This document shows positions 8,189 to 19,948 of a DNA stretch of 31,799 nucleotides, in pieces; the first letter of the stretch is position 1; each line of letters starts with the position of its first letter. The notes below the pieces were generated by a model. That model searched no databases and was not told the origin of the DNA. It worked only from the letters and a program-made list of their open reading frames with translations. The translations under genes and the position numbers were made by a program. Origin of the DNA: Vermamoeba vermiformis (lineage: Eukaryota > Tubulinea > Echinamoebida); contig JBEWZL010000153.1 of NCBI GenBank assembly GCA_045837725.1, positions 1-31,799 on the forward strand. Direction: 5' to 3'.

Positions 8189-11100
8189 TCAAAACACGAC
8201 ATCGACCTGATCGATCATGCTCTGCACCGCGGCGACCAGTTTGTGCACACTGAGCGTGATCTCGATCGACTGTTCACCCTGCGGCCAGGACAGCGAGGGC
8301 GCGAGACAGATCGCGAGATTGCTGCTCGTCATCTGATTGGTCGCCGAGTCACGTGCCACTGCCTGCAACAGCTTGAACACGTAGTGCAGGATGGCGCGAT
8401 TGGCTGGCGGCAGTGATTGCAGCGCAATTTTGAGATCACGTGACTTGTGCGCGAGATCTTTGAGCTCACCAATCAGCACCAGCTTGTCGTACAGCGCGAA
8501 GGTCATGATTGGCTGCGGTTGCGTGCGGAAAAATGTCTTGAGCATGTTGGACACTGCGTGCACGCTGTACTTGGTCAAATCGACATCGGCCTGTTCACCT
8601 TGTTTCACTGAAACACACATGTCAATACAGCTGTCACAGGTCAAAAAGCGTCACGTGACTCACCGCGCTTGAATTCACTCTTCAGGGCCTCGAGTTCGCT
8701 GCCTGCTGCGGAAATGCGGAACAATCCCTCCGTGTCGATGTCTGCGTGCGAGTGAGCATTGTACTTGCCTAATTTAGTAATAAACAAACTTACTCTTGCG
8801 CAAGTGTTCGACGCACTTGTACACCAAATAAGGCACGCCAGCGGTGGCAGCTAAATGTGGCGCCTCTTCGTCCATCATGTCTTGCACTGAGAGTCCCAAC
8901 ACTGCTGCTGTCAGTATGCCACTGCCATATATGGAAAGTGCGCGTACATACCCATGGTCTTTTTCTTGAGTGGCGTGGACAGGTCACGTGTCAGCTCGAC
9001 GAATTTGTTCCGATCAGTCGCGCGCTCAAATGCCACCACTAATTTGGTCTTTTTGAACGACAATTCGACCAGGGGCTCAGCAGGGTCTGGCGTCAAGGTC
9101 AGTTCATTCAACGGTATCACGTGCTTGACGTAAAATTTCTTCTGTTTCAGTGAACCGTATAGACAGAGGTCAGTGAACAAATAGAGAGATTTTCCGCTCT
9201 TCTTTGACGACTTGTCCACCGCGGACACTTCACCTTGCCACTCCAACTCGCGCTTGCCATTCCACAGCTGTGCACGTGATTAGCTTGAGTGACTTGCCAT
9301 ATTTGGAATATAGTCGTACCTCAAAGCTGTCTCGTTCAAAAGTGAAATTTCGCTGCAATTCCATCATCTGCGCGCGCTCTTGTGAATGCAACACCGAGTC
9401 GTGAATGAACTCGCCTGTTAATGAATGGTGTTCATGAATAACGTGTCACAAGGCAGGGAGGTGTCACTCACTGGTCTCCGTCATCACCGTCAGTGCTTTG
9501 GTCAGCTCTTCGCTCGTGCTCTTGCCGCGCTTCTTGGACTCAATGCGCTCCAATTCTTCGAGCTTCAGACGGTACATGGTGATGTGATTCAACGGACACG
9601 TCAGCAGTGTCACTGTGCCACCAAGTGTCAGTTCAGTGTCGTTCACTGAAATCACCTCACGTACCGAGCGGCAGTTCAGGAATGCGTGACTCACGCTGCA
9701 GCTGTTCGAGTTCTTGCTGATGCGCCGTGCTCTCTGCTGTCACGCGCGACAGTGTCATGTTGCTCCACACAAAGTTGTTCACGTAACGGCCGTACACTTT
9801 CATCTTGGGCGCCATTTTTAGAAACAACTGACCCACATGTGCTGTCTCGACTGTCAGCTCTGACAGCACGCGTTCTATTTCTGACTTCATTTCTTTGTGC
9901 ACTTCCGCAATTTCCTTTTTTAGAAAATCAGTTACGTCGTCCGATCGATCTCAACGCTTACTGTAATGTTCGCGAAGATTGTTTCGAGATCCGCGGAAGA
10001 TATTCCGCTCTTTCTTAAAAAGGGAATCATACGCGAGCCCGACGCACCTTTGAGCGGATTCATGTAGTCCTATTCGATCGATCGATTAGTCCTAGGACTG
10101 CCAAATTAGGCAATATACCTGAATGATCGTTTCTAATTTTAGCCAATAACCGCGCTCTTCATTCAACAAACTCTTGACCAGCTCATGACGCTCGCGATTG
10201 ATTGGGTCAGTTTTCACATTCACTGAAACAAACAACAATCAGACCAATCACGTGACAGCAATGCGTGACGTACAATACTGACTGCGCGCGAGATAGGTGC
10301 GACAGCAGGCCTGAATGCGCACGGCACTCAACACGGTCTTGTGCTCTTGTTTGTACTCGGCGCACTTGGCTTCGATTTTGTCCTAATTAGGCAAGTCAGT
10401 CCATGTCCGTGCTCGCCCTCCGACTTACAATCACGTGCAGCGAGTGCAGGGTGGGCGGACCGACCGCGAGACTGCTTTTGGCGCGCAATGATTTGAGCAG
10501 CTCTGTTTGCCGCTGTTCGTCCAGACCCATCAGCTCGAACACATCGCGCACTAGTTGCCTAATTTGGAAGTCAGTATACCCTAGATGCAGTGATGGCATC
10601 GACTTGCCAGCAGAATGTCACGTGATCACTCTCGCGCACGGGAGGTTTGCTGCCCTTGTGCCGCGGCGACTGCTCCTCCGACACACTGACACTGCCCGAT
10701 TTGGACTTGGTGGCACCCGTGAACTCGGCGCTCTTAGATGTTCCGCCCGCTGCGCTGTCAAAGGACAACTTCCCGATATGGTTCGTGATTTCAATGCGCT
10801 TGTTGACAGCTGCTGGCACAGGTTTGAGTGGCACTTTGTGGTCAGTGTCTGACTTGGGTGTGACAGGTGTCACTACGGGTGCGATAGGCACTTTGTGGAA
10901 CACGTGATCAGTACAAAGAACTCTGTTTGACATGTGTCACTTACCTCGCGGTTGAGTCGGGGGTGGAGGTGGTGGCAGTTTTTTGGGTACTGGTGGCGCT
11001 GGAGTTTTGGGCGGCAAAGGGGCAGATCTGGGCCCTGACTCGCTCTTGTCGACCTTGAGCATCTTGAATTGTGTTTGCGATGAGGCCTTAGGGACCTCTA

Positions 11101-11300
11101 TTGTAGAGTCATTGGCAGTCTTATTGGCTCCATGATCCTTTTCTAGCCTGCGGTAATTGACAATGAAATTTAATAATTATTAATTTTATTAATCCCATTT
11201 AAAATGCTCTTTGTCACGACCAATATTACCTGTAACAATTTTTACAGTGTGTTTTTCTGTATAATTGAGGATCAAAGTTGTTACAAGGTACGCTGCTCAT
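8189..11300 (-). CDS. IQ-DH-PH-RhoGAP protein (combined Rho GEF and GAP, BCR/ABR-like)
   Basis: Fourteen exons: 11300-11230, 11147-10945, 10890-10630, 10580-10429, 10382-10274, 10222-10119, 10069-9962, 9914-9665, 9612-9472, 9414-9320, 9267-8952, about 8907-8794, 8768-8664 and 8607-8189. They give 815 aa and all phases agree. It should load GTP onto a Rho GTPase through DH-PH and also stimulate GTP hydrolysis through the GAP. Parts in order: an N-terminal cysteine knuckle (FDPQLYRKTHCKNCYR); Pro-rich runs; an IQ motif (VRIQACCRTYLARSQ, about residue 252); DH (ERGYWLKLETI, ISSADLETIFANI, FLKMAPKMKVYGRYVNNF, LLTCPLNHITMYRLKLEELE); PH (about 490-600); RhoGAP (about 605-810) with the arginine finger in GLFRIS near 658 and PPANRAILHYVFKLL. 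BCR and ABR share DH-PH-RhoGAP but have a C2 domain between PH and GAP; none is visible here. The acceptor of exon 12 is three CAGs in a row, so its start may be 8907, 8904 or 8901. Confidence 0.88.
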
Positions 11301-11616
11301 GTCTGGCAAGCGCTCCTGCGATATTTAAATAATGCCGCTATAATAGCAAATAATTGGTATAGTGATGTTTCTTTAATACTGCTGATAGAAATTAAATTAA
11401 TTGATGATCAATCATGATTGCCTCAATATTTTGACGCATGTCATCAATCAAAGTCACGTGCGCAATCTTATCGATAATTGCAACAGATACTGTGCCCGAG
11501 TGATTCACAGCGCAAATAGGCTACTCTTCATGATTCGCAAGTTCGAGTATATTTGCAAGTGTTTTATTTTCAAGTACTGTACAACGATCACGGGACACCA
11601 AACACAGTCGGTTAAG
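11301..11616. other. Intergenic 316 bp: 3' region of receptor gene and promoter of DH-PH-RhoGAP gene
   Basis: This spacer lies between two minus-strand genes. An AATAAA on the minus strand (plus-strand TTTATT at 11563-11568) sits about 50 nt past the receptor stop codon and is a likely poly(A) signal. The rest is AT-rich with one CACGTG at about 11455. I see no gene in it. Confidence 0.5.
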
Positions 11617-14600
11617 TTAATTCGACTGCACACTCGAGTCACGGATGGGTGCAGTGCTGCTCGTGGCGCCACTGCTGCCCTTCATCTTCTGCAGGGGCTG
11701 GAAGAGCGACACTTTCTTGAACATGACGATGAAGATGACAGCTGCTGGCACCTCGACGAGATAGATGAAGGTCAGTGCGCCCATGAGATTGCGCGCCTGT
11801 CTGTCGAAGGAGCTGTACAGCAGCGAGGCCGCTTGCGCGAGCAGACAGAGCGTGCACACGGACGACACGACGATCAGACGCATCAAGACACGCTTGCGCT
11901 TGGTCATCTGCTCCTCGTTCTTGGCCTTGGCTTGCGTCATCAGCTGCGCGACTCGGAGGCCGTAGATGACGAACATGGCACTGAGCGCGAGGGCGAGGAC
12001 TGCAAGCACAATCTTGAAGATGAGGCCCACCACTGCCGCACTGCTCGCGAGGTCCGCTTGACTGCTGGTGACTGTGTCGCACGACAACACCTTGGGCTGT
12101 TCGAGCAGCGCAAAGAAGGTGGGCACGAGCACAATGTACAGCACCACTAAGAACGCCACCACGGCAATGAGTGCAGGTCTGAGCTTGGTGATGCCCTTCT
12201 TGCGGCCCGTGGTCATGGTGAAGTGATAGATCTCGGCCCAGCGGAACACGATCATCGAGTAGATGGCGAAGAAGAACAGCGTCGGCAGCTCTGAGAACAC
12301 CACATCGATCTGCGTCGCATTGGCCAGCACACCCGACACGAGCAGGATCAGGTACAGGATGCGATCTGTGGTGGCAATGTGAGGTCAGTGCGGTAAGATG
12401 AGCTATATTTAGCACGTACCGAGCAACAGGAGCGCGAGAATCAAGAGTGCAATCTTGCTGATGTTCCAGAACGCTGCTTGACACGGCGTGAAGGGAATTT
12501 CCGCTTGCGTGACGTGCACGATCATGTGGTACACGTTGAGTGCCATCACGGCTAAATATAGCACCAGTCCGAAGAAGATGTAGAACACTTCGTAGGCAAA
12601 GAAGGTGCTGATGTACTGCGCGGTCTGAAAGTCTTGCTGCAGGCCTACAGGGAAGAGGATGACGGGCGTGTCAGTGACGGGCACGCAGTAGAGCTGATCG
12701 CGCTGCTGCAACTGCCAATTGAGTCCGAGCAGCGTGAAGTCCGTGATGAGTCCCGTGTCATTGGCTATCACTGGCACTGCCCAATCGAGCAGCTGAATGG
12801 GCAGCGCGGAGTTGAGGTCAGTCGGGAAGATGAAGCACGCTGAGAGTCCGCCGCTGACAGGTGTCGAGGCTGTCACTCGCACGCCATCGCCCAACACCTC
12901 ACCCACCGCCACACCCGCGCTGTTCTTGATGAAGCGCACCTGCTGGAAGAGTGCGGACTGCGTGCTGGCGAGGGACACGGAGCCGAAGGGCAACACGTTC
13001 TGTGCTGAGAGCTGCGACTCGGCCACCACACTCACCGACACGGAGAAACATCCGATGGTGGCACTCACCGTGCTGCTGCTGTTCACAATCACCGTGCTCA
13101 GCGCGACAGTGGCTGCGACGCCTGTGCAGAACACGGGCGAGGACACGACGGGTGCGAGGAGTGAGCCCTGGTAACAGGTGCCACGGCCACTGCTCGTCGC
13201 AGCACAGTCGCAGGTGATCTGTTCGATGGCAGGCACGACACGGCCGAAGCGACACTGCAGTTCACTCTGCGCAATATTGGCCACTCTGCGCGCCAGACTG
13301 CGCTGCAAGACCACCTTCGTGTCGGGGATGTTGGCGATGCTGGTCCACGCATTGGCGCGCTGAAAGGCACGTGACTTCCATTCAAAGCCCGTCCAGCGAC
13401 TCTGCACCCACCGACCACCGTTCCATTCGTAGTACGATGTCATATTGCCACCACACTCGGCACATTGTTCCGCTGTCTTGAAGCTCCAGCCCCAGGGCAG
13501 CTGATTGGCAGCACGTGGTATTTGATTGAACAGACCAATGGGCTCGGGCTCTTGACACAGCACAGCCTTGCTCAGACACGTGCTGCGATTGGTGGCAGCT
13601 GGCAACCACTGTCCGCCACTGGCCGCACACTGCGTCTGATCCAATTCTCCGCGCAGACAGCCGAGTGGTGTCCACACCTCACCAGGCTCGCACGCGTACT
13701 GTGAACTCGCGCTCGGAGTGAAGGACAGCACACAGCCCACGTCATCATTGCACGTGCCACTCTCCTCGCACTGCTGTTCGGTGGCACAGCTGCCGCACCC
13801 CTCACACGTGCTCGTGCTCGTGCAGCTCGCCTCAGTGCTCAGACCACTCAGACTGCGCTCAAAGTTGCACACGCCCAGTGTCGTGCACTCTGGCGCTGAG
13901 GTCAGCAGGCCATCGTGCCACGTGACACCTGTCAATCGCGCGTCAGTGTGATCGTCACGTGCTCGCCTCTACGTACCAGTCCACCACAGGCCCGCGCCAC
14001 TCGTCTCGCTCGTGCAGCTCACTTCATCGGTGGCACTGGGCACGCGACAGTTGCCATAATTAGTGCTGTCACGTGACCAACTCGTCCACTGCACCACGTG
14101 ACTGCCCACTGAGCCCGTACAGGCTGCCTGCGTTGCTGTCGTGTAGCAGTAGCCGGAACAACTCTGGTGGCACTCTGTCAGTACAATGCAGTGCTATAAA
14201 TAGACTCAATACGTACCGAAGTGCTGTTGCAGAACTGCGGAGTCAGACACGTGGCAGCTGTGGTGGCATTGCGCAGACAAGATGCATCGCGGAACAATGG
14301 ATTGTACGATCCACCGACAGCTTGACACGTGGTGGCATCAGCAGTCTCGTAGCCATTCGGAGTGCAGTAGGGCGGTATACCGAGCTCCAAGCACTGTCCG
14401 CTGAAACACACGCCGCAGAATTCCGTGCCTATATTTGGATCTTCGCAGTATTGTTCCGCACACGTGCTGTTCTTGAGCGAGTCACACGGTGTCCCTATAA
14501 ATAGCATCAGTCCTCCGCAGCCCCCAGCGCGCACTTACAATTGCAGGTGTGTGTGGTGGTGCACGCAGTCTCATTGCTCTCGTAGCCCGAGTTGAGGCCA

Positions 14601-16772
14601 ATGCAGCTGTACTCGGACAACTGGCTCTGATACGTCACTGCGATCTGTTCCGTCGAGGCTTGCAGATCCACGCCGAGATCGAGCTTGATGTAGGCCCAGA
14701 AGTAGGGGTCCACATTGCTCTCGAGACACTGAAAGACAGCTGTCAAGATGCGTGTCACGTTGAAGTTGGCAAAGTCGTAGCTCGCAAACACCATGCAGAA
14801 CCCGTCTTGACACGTGCCTGACGCGCACTGCGAGTTGGACACGCACGGCACTCCGCACGTGGCACTGCCCAGACACGTGGAGGCAGCACCGAGCTTGTCT
14901 TGGCAGTGTTTGCTATAAATAGGCGCGGTCAGCACGGATGGCGCGGAACAACAGACGCATCGTACTTATCCGAGCACGTGATCGGAAACAGCGAGTCGAG
15001 ACAGGGCCGCACGAGGTCCAAGCCACTCGAGGTCTTTTGCAGCTGTTGCACGGTGAGTTGCGAGCACGTGATGCGCTGCAGGGGCGAGGCAATGGCCTGC
15101 ACAATGTAGTCTGAGAGCTGGGTCTGCGGGGCTGTGATTAGTCACGTGCTCGTCTGCACCAACAATTATTCCGCACCTTGGTACACTCGGGCGCAGCGCA
15201 CATGTTCGCGACTTGATCGGCATTCACCTCGAATGCGCGCACGGTGGCACTGAGATCACGTGATGCGCAGCACTCGCGCTCTTGCACCAGTGGATTGCAG
15301 CACGGATCAGTCGCGTAGCCGTTGGAGGTCTCGTTCAGCGCCAGACACGCCGTGGTTTCACTGAACGCACGTGTCTCTTCGAACTGGTGCAGCAGCGTGC
15401 CTTCAATCATGTGCGTGCAGCCTTGCCATTCGTCCGTGGTCACGTGGCCGAATGCCTAGCGGAGATGTCAGCGAGATTTCCAGTCACGTGACAGGTGCCA
15501 CTTACCTCGAGCAGTGCCGCGACAGTGGTGCCAACCGTGCTGCCGTTGAAGTTGGCCAAGTGATTCAGCGCGGTCTCAAAGTTGATGCGCTGTGTTCTGA
15601 ACGCGTCGTAGTCGCAGCTCAGCGTGTGCAGCGTGGGGCGTTGCGGCGTGAGGAACTGCTCGCCCTGATTGTTGACTATGTTCGGCACGTAGAAGCCACA
15701 GGTCGCATCGGCGTAGATAGACTGCGGCACGGGAAAGGTCGTGGTGCTGGTAGCGGCGCCAGTGTAGAGCGAGTAGGAGTGGTACAAGCCGATGGAGAAC
15801 TGGCGCGTGTTGTTGCCGATGTCTGCGAGCAAGCTGCGGACTCATTAATAGGGGCACAGGACACACTAGGAGCTATTCGTACCCGATGGACGTCACCAGA
15901 TTGCTCAGCGGATCGTCAGCTGGGGGCAATGATACGCAGGCCTCTTGCAAGCAGCGCAATGAACTGAGATAGTAGCCATTCGCACACTGCACCTCGACAC
16001 TCGCTGCAAGTAGGATATTAGCAAGCGCGTTAGTAAGGTTCATTCCACGCAGTGCTCGTGTGCGCAGTATGAGTACTTACTCAAGAAATACCACTCCGCG
16101 AGGGGAAGCAGATGTCCCACTAATAATAGGGTGTGGTGGTCAATAGAGAGTTGGAATATATATTATGATTCAAAATCAGTGCGACGTACCCACCAGACTC
16201 AGCCGAGCTTGCACAGGTGTACGAGGCTCGTGTTCCAAATAGACGATGCCATTCCAGGACGGATTGTCGCGTCTGATCTGTTCGCAGCACAGCGACACAC
16301 CTTCAGAGCCCAATCTGTTCGTTGTGTATTCGCCGCCATTCTCGCGTGTTGATACGTGTAGCCAAGACTCGCCACGAATACTGTGCAGTAGTATATTGAC
16401 GGAGTGGCATCGATCGGAATTGCTGACATTGAGCACGAAGTACTCAGAATCCTCGAGCGGATTTGTTTCGATCACTGCACTACCATCGATGCAAGGTCTG
16501 GCTTCTGTCCAAGACAAGCATCCAGTAGCTGCTACATTAGGCACAGGACAGCAAGGAGTGAATGTGGTCGTTTCTCCTGCTGAGCACGAGACATTTACGA
16601 AGACATCTTGATCGAACCGAGCAGTTAATACCGTCAGTTCAGATTGCAGGTCAATCATCTCTAATTTCTTGTAGGTATATTCGAGACTAGTTAATTGCGG
16701 TGCTGCTCCTTGAACTGTCAGTAGCATGACGGCCGCTATAAATATTTGACAGATCCAGCGATTGCCCGTCAT
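11617..16772 (-). CDS. Large cysteine-rich receptor with THH1/TOM1-type 7TM domain
   Basis: Eleven exons: 16772-16190, 16119-16081, 16003-15883, 15833-15506, 15455-15177, 15123-14966, 14912-14539, 14494-14217, 14163-13977, 13928-12420 and 12365-11617. They give 1,534 aa with consistent phases. A signal peptide (ICQIFIAAVMLLTVQG) is followed by about 1,190 extracellular residues with many spaced cysteines and N-x-S/T sites, including short EGF/knottin-like runs (CVSNSQCASGTCQDGFC; CEGCGSCATEQQCEESGTC). Seven hydrophobic helices span about 1217-1505. Helix 3 reads ELPTLFFFAIYSMIVFRWAEIYH, very like the LPGLLFFSTYTLLVLFWAEIYHQ of plant THH1/TOM1/TOM3 and related GPR137-type proteins. A cytoplasmic Ser-rich tail ends it. 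Exon 9 has an alternative acceptor that would leave only a 23-nt intron; I prefer the 53-nt one. I do not recognise the ectodomain. Ligand and signalling are unknown. Confidence 0.82.
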
Positions 16773-17066
16773 GGTTGACTTTAATAACTAACGGACCCTA
16801 TTATGGCCCTCAGTGTGCAAATATAAATAAAATAAATTGTTGGCTGTGCACAAATCAGCAATTTCGAGCTCAGAATCATAGACCAACCGCAATGTGTGAA
16901 ATTTTTGACATGTCATTCAACCTGTCAATCGGAGGGTGGATGTGGTGATGGACGCATCGATCGACTGCATAAATTCAACGCACAGTGCGAGGTAGAGTGT
17001 TACAAAGTCGTTTTTACTGACTCTGCGCGGCTATTAATACAATACCCCAGTGGTTGGTGGGCTGGG
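16773..17066. other. Intergenic 294 bp upstream of receptor gene
   Basis: This spacer between two minus-strand genes should hold the receptor promoter and the 3' region of the next gene. AATAAA-like strings on the plus strand near 16825 are not in a useful orientation for either gene. No gene or repeat is visible. Confidence 0.4.
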
Positions 17067-19531
17067 CTAACTGTTCGCGTGGTCGCTAGTGCTGCTGTTG
17101 AGCGCGGTGTTGGGACTATTCACAGGGACACTAGGACTCGTGTGGCTATGTACATCGGTGAGGGAGGCACGAGGTGTGCTCAGTCGCGCGGGCACGACAA
17201 ACGCAGATCTGCGCGGCGAGGGAATGACCGCGTTGTTGGTGAGTGACGCGAGCGAGTGGTGCGTGGTGAGACTGTTATGTACATGCGGCACTGCACTCTG
17301 CTCGCTCGCTGGGTCCATGCGCTGCGTGCTCGAAAAGTACGGCGTGCTCATCGTGAATTTGATGCGCGGTGACTGCTCCGGTGTGGTCAGAGGTTGAGTC
17401 TGACTCACTGGCACGCTGCTCACGGGCACGGGTACGGGCTGCGGGACATTCATCACGTGCTCGGGCTCGACAGGCTTGACGTGAAATTTCGGCAAGGAGC
17501 GCGAGGTTTTGTACATCTGCCGCATGGCCGAAGTGCCCGTTGCAAATGTGCGGCGATCAGTGTGCAGGAAGAAATTTCCCTGCGACACACTCGCTTCACG
17601 GTGTTCATGAATCGAGGCGAGATTGACACGCAGTTGAGGACGCGTGCCAGGTGCCACCGAGCTGTCATTGGTGTTCGTGCTGGTGTTGACATTCAGTGAA
17701 CTCTGCGAGGGTTCGCTACTCAATTTGGGACGTGATCTCGTGAGCAGGAGATTGCTCTTGCTGGCACGTGGCGGTGCACGTGACATGTTGACAGTCGGCG
17801 CGCGGTCCAACTCCTCGTACTCGTCGTCGCTGGTGCTGGGACTGATGGGCGAGTCCGGATTGGACATCATGTCACCGCACAGCATGGCTATCGGATCTGG
17901 CGCTGGACACTGCGCAGTGGTGAGTGCATGCACTGGTTTGAACTCGCAATCACGTGACTACATACCCGCTCCTCGTCGTTGAGTGCATTGTGCGCAGCGT
18001 GCTCGTGATGCTCGGCGCTGTGTCCGACAGTGAACCGCGTGATCTCAATCTCGTCCTGATCGTCGTCGTCCAGGTGCAGCGTGGACATGAGCTGTTGCGT
18101 GTGGCGCAGAATGGGCTCAATGTGCTTGCTGTACAGACTCGCGTGCGACACCTCGTGCTTGCTGCTCTGTGCCGCACTCTCGTCGAGTTCCCACAGCGTG
18201 CGTTCATGATCCGAGTCACTGCTGCCGTAGTGCGACCCTGAACTCGATTTGTCGTCATCTAAATCACGTGATTTCCTTTTTTGGACTTGTTGTGTGGCGT
18301 GGCGTGTCTTCCTCTTTGCCTTATTAGTCACGCGAATCAGGCGGGGCTGTGCGGCGAGGGAGATGGGATCTGCCAAGTTGACGCCGTCATCGAGACCCTG
18401 TCCAGTGCGCGCATCAGTCACGTGCTCGTCCTCTTCGGTGTGCACGTCACAACCAGGGTCAGTCATGCGTCTAAATTTAGACACGCCCATCTGTCGCGGT
18501 GCTGATTGGTGTCTGCGATGCGTGACTGCGAGCACACCGCTGGACTGCGTGCGACGTACTTTGATGATGGTGACGTTGTCCAACACCTCTTCGCTGCTGT
18601 CGCTGCTCTCTGCGCTCTCGGGCTGACTTGTCTCGCGGGACAGCTGCGCACTGCTGTTCCACTTCTTGCTGGATTCGTTTAACATGGGAGGTATGGGGAC
18701 CTGTAGTTACGTGTTAGCTCTTAGACATCGCAGAACACTGACAAAGTCACATTCAGTGAATTACTATAATCTTTGCAATAATTTCAAAAACAATCTCCCG
18801 TTAATCTCGAGCATATCCTGCACACAATCTCACCGCCAATCAAACTCGGGTGATCATCCTATACTACTAATATTATGCCGCTTACTTTTTCATTGCTGCG
18901 CACTCGTTTGTGTTTGTTTCGCTGCATCGCTAGCTTTTTCTGTTGTGCAGCCCAATTCGGCTGATCAAATCCAGTTTCGTCGAGCTGATTGGGGTCTGAT
19001 TTTGATGATTTTAATTGGTTGTTATTCATAGTCCCTACTGATGCTCCTTGTTCAACCAGATGTGGGTTTGACACCGCTTTTCGAACTATCAATAACTGCC
19101 ACTCGTAATCCTCCTATGCGATTACTTGTTAATGCAAGCGCTTATTTCAATAATTGGTGCAGTATTAGTAATAATTACCTTGCTATTGGACGTCATTGAC
19201 GGTGATTTGATTTGATCTAATAAAAATACAATAATTGTTAATTCAAATAAATCACAGTTATAATGTTAATAATGATGCTCCATGCACGATTATAACGTGT
19301 CGTAATATTATAATCGTAGTGGCATGTAATGACGCTAATAATTGGTTTAAAGTTCCAATTAACGTCAAGTGGCTGCATCCACCTCAAGGTACCTTTACTA
19401 TGCTGACTATGATATCCCTGCTCTGCACTGCGCGGGGACACTTCTTCAAAGCTGATCTGTTCCAATACAGTCTTAACGTTTTCGTGATCGTCTGAATGGG
19501 CTCGGGGCTGTTTGCGCTCTCGGTGCGACAT
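17067..19531 (-). CDS. Ser-rich, largely disordered protein of unknown function
   Basis: Four exons, 19531-19393, 19085-18886, 18700-17966 and 17909-17067, give 638 aa; phases agree at all three junctions. I do not recognise a family. The sequence is rich in Ser, Pro and charged residues. It has several basic-x-S motifs that could be phosphorylated or bound by 14-3-3 (RRTQSSG, HRRHQSAP, RSRPKLSS), a basic cluster (NKAKRKTRHATQQVQKRKSR) that could be a nuclear signal, acidic stretches (SDDEYEELD, HLDDDDQDEIEI) and a Pro-Val repeat (PQPVPVPVSSVPVS). No membrane segment is visible. The first two introns (307 and 185 nt) are much longer than others in the window. The 5' part depends on splicing alone and is less certain than exons 3 and 4. 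A scaffold or regulatory role is only a guess. Confidence 0.65.
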
Positions 19532-19948
19532 TATACACTGTACATTACTGCGATCGATATGATATATATATATACAACACTAGGCACTGCTTTGGTGCTC
19601 GTCGCTCTTTGAAAATTGATTTTAAAATTCTTTTTTTCACAGCAACAGATCTGATCGGAGAATTCGAACGAGATTGTTCGCGCAACCGACACGGCCGTGG
19701 AGTACCGCGATCACCATCATCATCGTGCTATACTCTCATGCAGCACATCGTGAGGTGTGGATCTTAGCCAAGAATTTGTTTTTCAGAACTTCTGAACTTG
19801 GCTGAAAAGTGCAGCAGCGCTCATTATTTTCAAAACATTGACATTCATTGAACAACAATTCAGTACGACACGACACTCATTGGTCGTGCATTGAATCCCC
19901 AAAGCAAAGTAATTGATTGAAGCAGATGTGCTGCGCTATTGCGATCTG
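19532..19948. promoter_or_regulatory. Divergent promoter, disordered-protein gene / DCAF11
   Basis: This is the longest divergent spacer (417 bp) in the gene-dense part. It contains an AT dinucleotide run (about 19560-19574), a T-run, and an imperfect hairpin with arms AGCCAAG (about 19767) and CTTGGCT (about 19797). No CACGTG is present. I found no RNA gene I could support. Confidence 0.45.

Noticed and set aside
10571-10599. Acceptor CAAATTAG as the start of exon 4 of the DH-PH-RhoGAP gene
   Set aside because: No donor in the preceding exon gives the needed phase; the CATCTAG acceptor with a 49-nt intron fits in phase.
11639-12484. 281-codon open frame overlapping the 7TM exons in another frame
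   Set aside because: It is His/Ala/Arg-rich shadow sequence, while the main frame gives seven clean membrane helices and correct splice phases.
19760-19830. Reverse-strand TTGGCTAAGATC resembling the 5' part of U2 snRNA
   Set aside because: Only 12 bases match; the branch-binding GTAGTATCTGT region and the Sm site are missing, so no U2 gene or spliced-leader RNA can be supported.
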